Origin: Nymphaea colorata
Taxonomy: Eukaryota; Streptophyta; Magnoliopsida; Nymphaeales; Nymphaeaceae
DNA length: 24,429 bases
Direction: 5' to 3'
Assembly: GCF_008831285.2 (NCBI RefSeq)
Contig: NW_022205114.1
Coordinates: 1-24,429, forward strand
In this document: positions 13,321 to 21,799 of the stretch, in pieces
How the letters are laid out: the number at the start of each line of letters is the position of its first letter
Numbering within the stretch: the first letter of the stretch is position 1
Position numbers and translations under genes: made by a program
Notes under the pieces: generated by a model
Told to the model about the DNA's origin: nothing
The model's database searches: none
What the model saw: the letters and a program-made list of their open reading frames with translations, nothing else

Positions 13321-13432
13321 TTACATCTATAGTACGCGATATAAGCGATTGAAATCAGTTGTTTGTATAAACATTAGTCGAATTTAAGTGAGTCATTTGA
13401 TCACGCATATTTAATTGAATGTTTTTAACTTA
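13321..13432 (+). repeat. Monomer M2, type C (112 bp)
   Basis: Begins with the typical TTACATCTATAGT. The conserved box is diverged here (GATTGAAATCAGTTGTTTG). The variable half is type C (TTTAAGTGAGTCATTTGATC then CACGCATATTTAATTGAATG). The base after CAC is G in units 2, 3 and 8-15, and A in units 1 and 4-7. Confidence 0.85.
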
Positions 13433-13546
13433 TTAATACATCCATTTTGAATGATTCATTTGATCGAAATCACAAGTTTGTGTGAGAATGAACAAGATTC
13501 AAGTGGTTAATTTGCTCCCTATATTTAATCTAATCTGTTTCACTTG
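13433..13546 (+). repeat. Monomer M3, type B (114 bp)
   Basis: Conserved box CGAAATCACAAGTTTG. The variable half is type B (GATTCAAGTGGTTAATTTGC, ending in CTGTTTCACTTG). It contains the CTCCC(C/A/-)TAT site, which varies among copies. Confidence 0.85.
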
Positions 13547-13660
13547 TTATTACATGTGTAATGAACGGTTTAAATGATTGAAATCACAAGTTCTTATGGA
13601 TACAAGTGGGATCTATGCTTTTGTTTGATCCCTTTTACTTAATTCAATGAGTTTAACTTG
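13547..13660 (+). repeat. Monomer M4, type A (114 bp)
   Basis: A close match to the type A consensus: TTATTACATGTGTAATGAAC, the GATTGAAATCACAAGTTC box, then GGGATCTATGCTTTTG and TTTGATCCC. The GGGATC and GATCCC pair forms a small dyad with a 13-base gap. It pairs with W5 across the unit. Confidence 0.88.
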
Positions 13661-13772
13661 TTATATTTATAGTGAATGACCTAAGGTATTGAAATCACAA
13701 GTTCGTATCAGTACGAGTGGTATTTAAGTGATTCATTTGATCACACATATTTGATTGAATGTACTTAACTTG
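13661..13772 (+). repeat. Monomer M5, type C (112 bp)
   Basis: Type C: box ATTGAAATCACAAGTTCG, then GTATCAGTACGAGTGG, TTAAGTGATTCATTTGATC, ACATATTTGATTGAATG and the common end TTAACTTG. It pairs with W4. Confidence 0.88.
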
Positions 13773-13887
13773 TTGTTGCATCTATATTGAATGATTTAGT
13801 GGATTGAAATCTCAAGTTTGTATGAAAACAAATAAGATTCAAGTCGTTCATTTGCGCGCTTATAGTGTATCTAATGCGTTTCACTTG
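13773..13887 (+). repeat. Monomer M6, type B (115 bp)
   Basis: Type B: box GATTGAAATCTCAAGTTTG, GATTCAAGTCGTTCATTTGC, a GCGCGC run that is the most CG-rich spot in the unit, and the end TCTAATGCGTTTCACTTG. It pairs with W3. Confidence 0.88.
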
Positions 13888-14034
13888 TTATTACATCTAT
13901 AATGACTAACTTAAATGATTTAAATCACAAGTTCATATGGATACAAATGGGGTTTATGCTATAGTTTGATCCCTTGTAGTTTCACCCGTATTGATACAAA
14001 CATGTGATTTCATTCCCTTAGATCCTTGCTATTG
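13888..14034 (+). repeat. Monomer M7, type A with an inverted patch (147 bp)
   Basis: The first ~95 bp are type A in plus orientation (ATTTAAATCACAAGTTC, TAGTTTGATCCC). The last ~51 bp (13984-14034) are instead minus-oriented, type C-like sequence containing CGTATTGATACAAACATGTG and CCCTTAGATCC, very close to the end of W4. The monomer is therefore ~33 bp longer than normal. The patch forms a local inverted repeat with M8. Confidence 0.85.
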
Positions 14035-14100
14035 TTGTTACATTTATAGTGAACTTTCTAAGGGATTTAAAGCACAAGTTCGTCTAAATACGAGTGGAAT
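13984..14100. repeat. Secondary inverted repeat (M7 patch against M8)
   Basis: The minus-oriented patch ending M7 faces the start of M8. CCCTTAGA pairs perfectly with TCTAAGGG, and the outer arms (CCCGTATTGATACAAACATG against the reverse complement of the stretch ending TAAATACGAG) agree at about 30 of 38 bases. The inner ~34 bases pair weakly. The structure is present in all 15 copies. Confidence 0.8.
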
Positions 14101-14118
14101 GTAAGCGATTCATTTGAT
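14035..14118 (+). repeat. Monomer M8, type C truncated at the strand switch (84 bp)
   Basis: Starts as a normal type C monomer (TTGTTACATTTATAGTGAAC, box GCACAAGTTCG, TACGAGTGG) but ends at GATTCATTTGAT, where sequence in the opposite orientation begins. It is the inner end of the plus arm and pairs with W1. Confidence 0.85.
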
Positions 14119-14230
14119 CAAGTTATGCATATTCAATTAAATATGTGTGATCGAATGAATCACTTAAATCCCACTCTATTGATGCGTACTTGTGAATTCA
14201 ATCCCTTGGATCATTCACAATATACATCAG
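14119..14230 (-). repeat. Monomer W1, type C, minus orientation (112 bp)
   Basis: Reverse complement of type C, starting CAAGTTATGCATATTCAATT and ending near TTCACAATATACATCAG. It shows TGATCGAATGAATCACTT against AAGCGATTCATTTGATCA in M8, 16 of 18 bases complementary. It is the first monomer of the minus arm. Confidence 0.86.
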
Positions 14231-14291
14231 ATTTATGTCCATATGAATTGGTGATTTCAATTACTTAAATCATTCCTTATACATATCATAA
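14231..14291 (-). repeat. Half monomer W2, type A remnant, minus orientation (61 bp)
   Basis: Only the conserved half is present (ATGAATTGGTGATTTCAATT to ATATCATAA). The type A variable half is absent in every complete copy, so the deletion predates amplification of the 1.72-kb unit. It sits opposite M7, the other rearranged monomer. Confidence 0.82.
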
Positions 14292-14406
14292 CAAGTAAAA
14301 CACATTAGATTAACCATAAAAGATCAAATGAACCACTTCAATTTCATTCATTTTCATGCAAACTTGTGATTTAAATCCACTAAATCATTCAACGTGGATG
14401 TAGCAA
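14292..14406 (-). repeat. Monomer W3, type B, minus orientation (115 bp)
   Basis: Reverse complement of type B: CAAGTAAAACACATTAG, AGATCAAATGAACCACTTC, then box AACTTGTGATTTAAATCCAC. Copies 8, 11, 12 and 13 read GAACACTTC, one base fewer. Confidence 0.86.
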
Positions 14407-14520
14407 CAAGTTAATCACATTCAATGAAATATGCGTGCTTAGATGAATCGCTTAAATCCCACTCGTATTGATACAAACTTGTAATTTCAATTCATTGGAT
14501 CCTTACTATTGATGTAACTA
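14407..14520 (-). repeat. Monomer W4, type C, minus orientation (114 bp)
   Basis: Reverse complement of type C: CAAGTTAATCACATTCAATG, AATATGCGTGC, CTTAAATCCCACTCG, then AACTTGTAATTTCAATTC. It holds the single GGATCC site of the unit (14497-14502). Its end resembles the inverted patch in M7. Confidence 0.87.
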
Positions 14521-14634
14521 CAAGTTCAACTCATTGGATTATCTACAAGAGATCAAAGTAATGCATAGATCTCATTTGCATCCATTTGAACTTGTGATTT
14601 CAATCAACAAAATCAATCATTGTACATGTAATAA
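14521..14634 (-). repeat. Monomer W5, type A, minus orientation (114 bp)
   Basis: Reverse complement of type A: CAAGTTCAACTCATTGG, AATGCATAGATCTCATTTGC, box GAACTTGTGATTTCAATC. It is the last monomer intact in every copy, including damaged units 5 and 6, up to ATCAACAAAATCA. Confidence 0.87.
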
Positions 14635-14749
14635 CAAGTGAAACGCATTAAGGTAATGATAAGCGATCAAACGAACGACTTGAATCTCATTTTTTTTCAT
14701 ATAAACTTTTAGTTTCAACCATTTAAATCATTCATTATAGATGTAATAA
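14635..14749 (-). repeat. Monomer W6, type B, minus orientation (115 bp)
   Basis: Reverse complement of type B: CAAGTGAAACGCATTAAGG, AAACGAACGACTTGAATC, then a T7-T8 tract at about 14690-14697, and a diverged box (AACTTTTAGTTTCAACC). The T tract is where poly-T expansions occur in units 5 and 6. Confidence 0.86.
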
Positions 14750-14860
14750 CTAGCGAAACATATTATATTAACTAAAATACAACAAGTAAATCACTTAAAT
14801 GTCATTTATGGTCATTCAAGCTTGTGATTTCAATCCACTAAATCATTCAACATGCATGTT
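14750..14860 (-). repeat. Monomer W7, B/C hybrid, minus orientation (111 bp)
   Basis: The first ~28 bp (CTAGCGAAACATATTATATT) resemble the start of minus-oriented B. From AACAAGTAAATCACTTAAAT onward it resembles minus-oriented C, ending with box AAGCTTGTGATTTCAATCC and then ATTCAACATGCATGTT. It is therefore a chimeric monomer at the outer end of the minus arm. The start varies in length between copies. Confidence 0.75.
14849..14860. repeat. Perfect 12-bp palindrome AACATGCATGTT at the minus-to-plus junction
   Basis: The palindrome is seen intact in units 3, 4 and 8-14. It is disturbed in units 1 and 2, damaged with its surroundings in 5 and 6, and deleted in 7. It lies where the minus arm ends and the plus-oriented tail begins, so it marks the outer strand switch. 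Confidence 0.85.
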
Positions 14861-14927
14861 AAGCACATTCATGCGTTAGTTTGTGATTCAAGTCATTCAA
14901 TTGATCGCTAATGTGTTTCACCGTTTA
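14861..14927 (+). repeat. Tail W8, truncated type B back in plus orientation (67 bp)
   Basis: AAGCACATTCATGCGTTAG is ambiguous in orientation. From GATTCAAGTCATTCAATTG to CTAATGTGTTTCACCG the sequence matches the plus-oriented end of type B (compare M6). In the A-C-B order, B precedes A, so W8 leads correctly into M1 of the next unit. Confidence 0.75.
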
Positions 14928-16647
14928 TTACTTTTATAAAGAACGTTTAAATGATTGAAATCACACAAGTTCATATAGTTAAAAATGGGATCTATGCATT
15001 AGTTTCATCCCTAATAGTTAATCGAAAGAATTCAATTTGTCGTTACATCTATAGTACGCGATATAAGCGATTGAAATCAGTTGTTTGTATAAACATTAGT
15101 CGAATTTAAGTGAGTCATTTGATCACGCATATTTAATTGAATGTTTTTAACTTATTAATACATCCATTTTGAATGATTCATTTGATCGAAATCACAAGTT
15201 TGTGTGAGAATGAACAAGATTCAAGTGGTTAATTTGCTCCCTATATTTAATCTAATCTGTTTCACTTGTTATTACATGTGTAATGAACGGTTTAAATGAT
15301 TGAAATCACAAGTTCTTATGGATACAAGTGGGATCTATGCTTTTGTTTGATCCCTTTTACTTAATTCAATGAGTTTAACTTGTTATATTTATAGTGAATG
15401 ACCTAAGGTATTGAAATCACAAGTTCGTATCAGTACGAGTGGTATTTAAGTGATTCATTTGATCACACATATTTGATTGAATGTACTTAACTTGTTGTTG
15501 CATCTATATTGAATGATTTAGTGGATTGAAATCTCAAGTTTGTATGAAAACAAATAAGATTCAAGTCGTTCATTTGCGCGCTTATAGTGTATCTAATGCG
15601 TTTCACTTGTTATTACATCTATAATGACTAACTTAAATGATTTAAATCACAAGTTCATATGGATACAAATGGGGTTTATGCTATAGTTTGATCCCTTGTA
15701 GTTTCACCCGTATTGATACAAACATGTGATTTCATTCCCTTAGATCCTTGCTATTGTTGTTACATTTATAGTGAACTTTCTAAGGGATTTAAAGCACAAG
15801 TTCGTCTAAATACGAGTGGGATGTAAGCGATTCATTTGATCAAGTTATGCATATTCAATTAAATATGTGTGATCGAATGAATCACTTAAATCCCACCTCT
15901 ATTGATGCGTACTTGTGAATTCAATCCCTTGGATCATTCACAATATACATCAGATTTATGTCCATATGAATTGGTGATTTCAATTACTTAAATCATTCCT
16001 TATACATATCATAACAAGTAAAACACATTAGATTAACCATAAAAGATCAAATGAACCACTTCAATTTCATTCATTTTCATGCAAACTTGTGATTTAAATC
16101 CACTAAATCATTCAACGTGGATGTAGCAACAAGTTAATCACATTCAATGAAATATGCGTGCTTAGATGAATCGCTTAAATCCCACTCGTATTGATACAAA
16201 CTTGTAATTTCAATTCATTGGATCCTTACTATTGATGTAACTACAAGTTCAACTCATTGGATTATCTACAAGAGATCAAAGTAATGCATAGATCTCATTT
16301 GCATCCATTTGAACTTGTGATTTCAATCAACAAAATCAATCATTGTACATGTAATAACAAGTGAAACGCATTAAGGTAATGATAAGCGATCAAACGAACG
16401 ACTTGAATCTCATTTTTTTTCATATAAACTTTTAGTTTCAACCATTTAAATCATTCATTATAGATGTAATAACTAGCGAAACATATATATTAACTAAATA
16501 CAACAAGTAATCACTTAAATGTCATTTATGGTCATTCAAGCTTGTGATTTCAATCCACTAAATCATTCAACATGCATGTTAAGCACATTCATGCGTTAGT
16601 TTGTGATTCAAGTCATTCAATTGATCGCTAATGTGTTTCACCGTTTA
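14928..16647 (+). repeat. Higher-order unit 10 (1720 bp)
   Basis: Intact copy. The minus arm starts at 15841 and the dyad centre is at 15858/15859. It carries GTGGGATG in monomer 8 and CATAACAAG at W2/W3. The start of W7 reads CATATATATTAAC, a shorter form than in unit 9. Confidence 0.97.
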
Positions 16648-18364
16648 TTACTTTTATAAAGAACGTTTAAATGATTGAAATCACACAAGTTCATATAGTT
16701 AAAAATGGGATCTATGCATTAGTTTCATCCCTAATAGTTAATCGAAAGAATTCAATTTGTCGTTACATCTATAGTACGCGATATAAGCGATTGAAATCAG
16801 TTGTTTGTATAAACATTAGTCGAATTTAAGTGAGTCATTTGATCACGCATATTTAATTGAATGTTTTTAACTTATTAATACATCCATTTTGAATGATTCA
16901 TTTGATCGAAATCACAAGTTTGTGTGAGAATGAACAAGATTCAAGTGGTTAATTTGCTCCCTATATTTAATCTAATCTGTTTCACTTGTTATTACATGTG
17001 TAATGAACGGTTTAAATGATTGAAATCACAAGTTCTTATGGATACAAGTGGGATCTATGCTTTTGTTTGATCCCTTTTACTTAATTCAATGAGTTTAACT
17101 TGTTATATTTATAGTGAATGACCTAAGGTATTGAAATCACAAGTTCGTATCAGTACGAGTGGTATTTAAGTGATTCATTTGATCACACATATTTGATTGA
17201 ATGTACTTAACTTGTTGTTGCATCTATATTGAATGATTTAGTGGATTGAAATCTCAAGTTTGTATGAAAACAAATAAGATTCAAGTCGTTCATTTGCGCG
17301 CTTATAGTGTATCTAATGCGTTTCACTTGTTATTACATCTATAATGACTAACTTAAATGATTTAAATCACAAGTTCATATGATACAAATGGGGTTTATGC
17401 TATAGTTTGATCCCTTGTAGTTTCACCCGTATTGATACAAACATGTGATTTCATTCCCTTAGATCCTTGCTATTGTTGTTACATTTATAGTGAACTTTCT
17501 AAGGGATTTAAAGCACAAGTTCGTCTAAATACGAGTGGATGTAAGCGATTCATTTGATCAAGTTATGCATATTCAATTAAATATGTGTGATCGAATGAAT
17601 CACTTAAATCCCACCTCTATTGATGCGTACTTGTGAATTCAATCCCTTGGATCATTCACAATATACATCAGATTTATGTCCATATGAATTGGTGATTTCA
17701 ATTACTTAAATCATTCCTTATACATATCATGACAAGTAAAACACATTAGATTAACCATAAAAGATCAAATGAACACTTCAATTTCATTCATTTTCATGCA
17801 AACTTGTGATTTAAATCCACTAAATCATTCAACGTGGATGTAGCAACAAGTTAATCACATTCAATGAAATATGCGTGCTTAGATGAATCGCTTAAATCCC
17901 ACTCGTATTGATACAAACTTGTAATTTCAATTCATTGGATCCTTACTATTGATGTAACTACAAGTTCAACTCATTGGATTATCTACAAGAGATCAAAGTA
18001 ATGCATAGATCTCATTTGCATCCATTTGAACTTGTGATTTCAATCAACAAAATCAATCATTGTACATGTAATAACAAGTGAAACGCATTAAGGTAATGAT
18101 AAGCGATCAAACGAACGACTTGAATCTCATTTTTTTTCATATAAACTTTTAGTTTCAACCATTTAAATCATTCATTATAGATGTAATAACTAGCGAAACA
18201 TATATATTAACTAAATACAACAAGTAATCACTTAAATGTCATTTATGGTCATTCAAGCTTGTGATTTCAATCCACTAAATCATTCAACATGCATGTTAAG
18301 CACATTCATGCGTTAGTTTGTGATTCAAGTCATTCAATTGATCGCTAATGTGTTTCACCGTTTA
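16648..18364 (+). repeat. Higher-order unit 11 (1717 bp)
   Basis: Intact copy. The minus arm starts at 17559 and the dyad centre is at 17576/17577. It carries ATATGATAC in monomer 7 (one base shorter than neighbours), GTGGATG in monomer 8 and CATGACAAG at W2/W3. Confidence 0.97.
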
Positions 18365-20081
18365 TTACTTTTATAAAGAACGTTTAAATGATTGAAATCA
18401 CACAAGTTCATATAGTTAAAAATGGGATCTATGCATTAGTTTCATCCCTAATAGTTAATCGAAAGAATTCAATTTGTCGTTACATCTATAGTACGCGATA
18501 TAAGCGATTGAAATCAGTTGTTTGTATAAACATTAGTCGAATTTAAGTGAGTCATTTGATCACGCATATTTAATTGAATGTTTTTAACTTATTAATACAT
18601 CCATTTTGAATGATTCATTTGATCGAAATCACAAGTTTGTGTGAGAATGAACAAGATTCAAGTGGTTAATTTGCTCCCTATATTTAATCTAATCTGTTTC
18701 ACTTGTTATTACATGTGTAATGAACGGTTTAAATGATTGAAATCACAAGTTCTTATGGATACAAGTGGGATCTATGCTTTTGTTTGATCCCTTTTACTTA
18801 ATTCAATGAGTTTAACTTGTTATATTTATAGTGAATGACCTAAGGTATTGAAATCACAAGTTCGTATCAGTACGAGTGGTATTTAAGTGATTCATTTGAT
18901 CACACATATTTGATTGAATGTACTTAACTTGTTGTTGCATCTATATTGAATGATTTAGTGGATTGAAATCTCAAGTTTGTATGAAAACAAATAAGATTCA
19001 AGTCGTTCATTTGCGCGCTTATAGTGTATCTAATGCGTTTCACTTGTTATTACATCTATAATGACTAACTTAAATGATTTAAATCACAAGTTCATATGGA
19101 TACAAATGGGGTTTATGCTATAGTTTGATCCCTTGTAGTTTCACCCGTATTGATACAAACATGTGATTTCATTCCCTTAGATCCTTGCTATTGTTGTTAC
19201 ATTTATAGTGAACTTTCTAAGGGATTTAAAGCACAAGTTCGTCTAAATACGAGTGGATGTAAGCGATTCATTTGATCAAGTTATGCATATTCAATTAAAT
19301 ATGTGTGATCGAATGAATCACTTAAATCCCACCTCTATTGATGCGTACTTGTGAATTCAATCCCTTGGATCATTCACAATATACATCAGATTTATGTCCA
19401 TATGAATTGGTGATTTCAATTACTTAAATCATTCCTTATACATATCATACAAGTAAAACACATTAGATTAACCATAAAAGATCAAATGAACACTTCAATT
19501 TCATTCATTTTCATGCAAACTTGTGATTTAAATCCACTAAATCATTCAACGTGGATGTAGCAACAAGTTAATCACATTCAATGAAATATGCGTGCTTAGA
19601 TGAATCGCTTAAATCCCACTCGTATTGATACAAACTTGTAATTTCAATTCATTGGATCCTTACTATTGATGTAACTACAAGTTCAACTCATTGGATTATC
19701 TACAAGAGATCAAAGTAATGCATAGATCTCATTTGCATCCATTTGAACTTGTGATTTCAATCAACAAAATCAATCATTGTACATGTAATAACAAGTGAAA
19801 CGCATTAAGGTAATGATAAGCGATCAAACGAACGACTTGAATCTCATTTTTTTTCATATAAACTTTTAGTTTCAACCATTTAAATCATTCATTATAGATG
19901 TAATAACTAGCGAAACATATATATTAACTAAATACAACAAGTAATCACTTAAATGTCATTTATGGTCATTCAAGCTTGTGATTTCAATCCACTAAATCAT
20001 TCAACATGCATGTTAAGCACATTCATGCGTTAGTTTGTGATTCAAGTCATTCAATTGATCGCTAATGTGTTTCACCGTTTA
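18365..20081 (+). repeat. Higher-order unit 12 (1717 bp)
   Basis: Intact copy. The minus arm starts at 19277 and the dyad centre is at 19294/19295. It carries GTGGATG in monomer 8 and CATACAAG (missing base) at W2/W3. Confidence 0.97.
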
Positions 20082-21799
20082 TTACTTTTATAAAGAACGT
20101 TTAAATGATTGAAATCACACAAGTTCATATAGTTAAAAATGGGATCTATGCATTAGTTTCATCCCTAATAGTTAATCGAAAGAATTCAATTTGTCGTTAC
20201 ATCTATAGTACGCGATATAAGCGATTGAAATCAGTTGTTTGTATAAACATTAGTCGAATTTAAGTGAGTCATTTGATCACGCATATTTAATTGAATGTTT
20301 TTAACTTATTAATACATCCATTTTGAATGATTCATTTGATCGAAATCACAAGTTTGTGTGAGAATGAACAAGATTCAAGTGGTTAATTTGCTCCCTATAT
20401 TTAATCTAATCTGTTTCACTTGTTATTACATGTGTAATGAACGGTTTAAATGATTGAAATCACAAGTTCTTATGGATACAAGTGGGATCTATGCTTTTGT
20501 TTGATCCCTTTTACTTAATTCAATGAGTTTAACTTGTTATATTTATAGTGAATGACCTAAGGTATTGAAATCACAAGTTCGTATCAGTACGAGTGGTATT
20601 TAAGTGATTCATTTGATCACACATATTTGATTGAATGTACTTAACTTGTTGTTGCATCTATATTGAATGATTTAGTGGATTGAAATCTCAAGTTTGTATG
20701 AAAACAAATAAGATTCAAGTCGTTCATTTGCGCGCTTATAGTGTATCTAATGCGTTTCACTTGTTATTACATCTATAATGACTAACTTAAATGATTTAAA
20801 TCACAAGTTCATATGGATACAAATGGGGTTTATGCTATAGTTTGATCCCTTGTAGTTTCACCCGTATTGATACAAACATGTGATTTCATTCCCTTAGATC
20901 CTTGCTATTGTTGTTACATTTATAGTGAACTTTCTAAGGGATTTAAAGCACAAGTTCGTCTAAATACGAGTGGAATGTAAGCGATTCATTTGATCAAGTT
21001 ATGCATATTCAATTAAATATGTGTGATCGAATGAATCACTTAAATCCCACCTCTATTGATGCGTACTTGTGAATTCAATCCCTTGGATCATTCACAATAT
21101 ACATCAGATTTATGTCCATATGAATTGGTGATTTCAATTACTTAAATCATTCCTTATACATATCATACAAGTAAAACACATTAGATTAACCATAAAAGAT
21201 CAAATGAACACTTCAATTTCATTCATTTTCATGCAAACTTGTGATTTAAATCCACTAAATCATTCAACGTGGATGTAGCAACAAGTTAATCACATTCAAT
21301 GAAATATGCGTGCTTAGATGAATCGCTTAAATCCCACTCGTATTGATACAAACTTGTAATTTCAATTCATTGGATCCTTACTATTGATGTAACTACAAGT
21401 TCAACTCATTGGATTATCTACAAGAGATCAAAGTAATGCATAGATCTCATTTGCATCCATTTGAACTTGTGATTTCAATCAACAAAATCAATCATTGTAC
21501 ATGTAATAACAAGTGAAACGCATTAAGGTAATGATAAGCGATCAAACGAACGACTTGAATCTCATTTTTTTTCATATAAACTTTTAGTTTCAACCATTTA
21601 AATCATTCATTATAGATGTAATAACTAGCGAAACATATATATAACTAAATACAACAAGTAATCACTTAAATGTCATTTATGGTCATTCAAGCTTGTGATT
21701 TCAATCCACTAAATCATTCAACATGCATGTTCAAGCACATTCATGCGTTAGTTTGTGATTCAAGTCATTCAATTGATCGCTAATGTGTTTCACCGTTTA
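20082..21799 (+). repeat. Higher-order unit 13 (1718 bp)
   Basis: Intact copy. The minus arm starts at 20995 and the dyad centre is at 21012/21013. It carries GTGGAATG in monomer 8 and CATACAAG at W2/W3. It is the only copy with a C after the terminal palindrome (GTTCAAG). Confidence 0.97.

Larger units (their letters stand above)
14035..14230. repeat. Central dyad: plus-to-minus strand switch of the unit
   Basis: M8 and W1 are opposed copies of type C. The centre is AATT at 14135-14138, inside CATATTCAATTAAATATG, where 16 of 18 bases are self-complementary. After a ~5-base asymmetry the stem continues with AAGCGATTCATTTGATCA against TGATCGAATGAATCACTT (16/18), then through AAGGGATT against AATCCCTT near the outer edges. 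The same dyad lies at 909, 2620, 4335, 5964, 7682, 9249, 10816, 12418, 14136, 15858, 17576, 19294, 21012 and 22729 (left base of the centre). Confidence 0.9.
13206..14927 (+). repeat. Higher-order unit 9 (1722 bp, used here as the reference copy)
   Basis: The longest and one of the cleanest copies. Its monomers are annotated individually below as the template for all others. Layout: plus-oriented monomers M1-M8 (13206-14118), minus-oriented W1-W7 (14119-14860), plus-oriented tail W8 (14861-14927). It has single GGATCC (14497) and AAGCTT (14819) sites. GGATCC occurs once in each complete copy, so that enzyme should release a ~1.72-kb fragment. Confidence 0.97.

Noticed and set aside
13661-13772. 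CENP-B-box-like motif near GTTCGTATCAGTACGAG (also in M8).
   Set aside because: The TTCG and CG elements are present, but the spacing to CG is off by one and the GGG part is missing, so the pattern NTTCGNNNNANNCGGGN is not met.
13206-13772. Replication-origin iterons of a plasmid or phage.
   Set aside because: The repeats fill all 24 kb with no replication gene, and the nested higher-order structure is that of a eukaryotic satellite.
13206-14860. Foldback or MITE-like transposon, prompted by the long inverted arms.
   Set aside because: The arms are internally tandem monomers, there is no target-site duplication, and copies are in tandem rather than dispersed in this window.
13206-14927. CRISPR array, prompted by recurring GATTGAAA-type motifs at regular spacing.
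   Set aside because: The motif sits in 115-bp related monomers, varies between copies, occurs on both strands, and the segments between copies are themselves repeated. There are no unique spacers and no cas genes.
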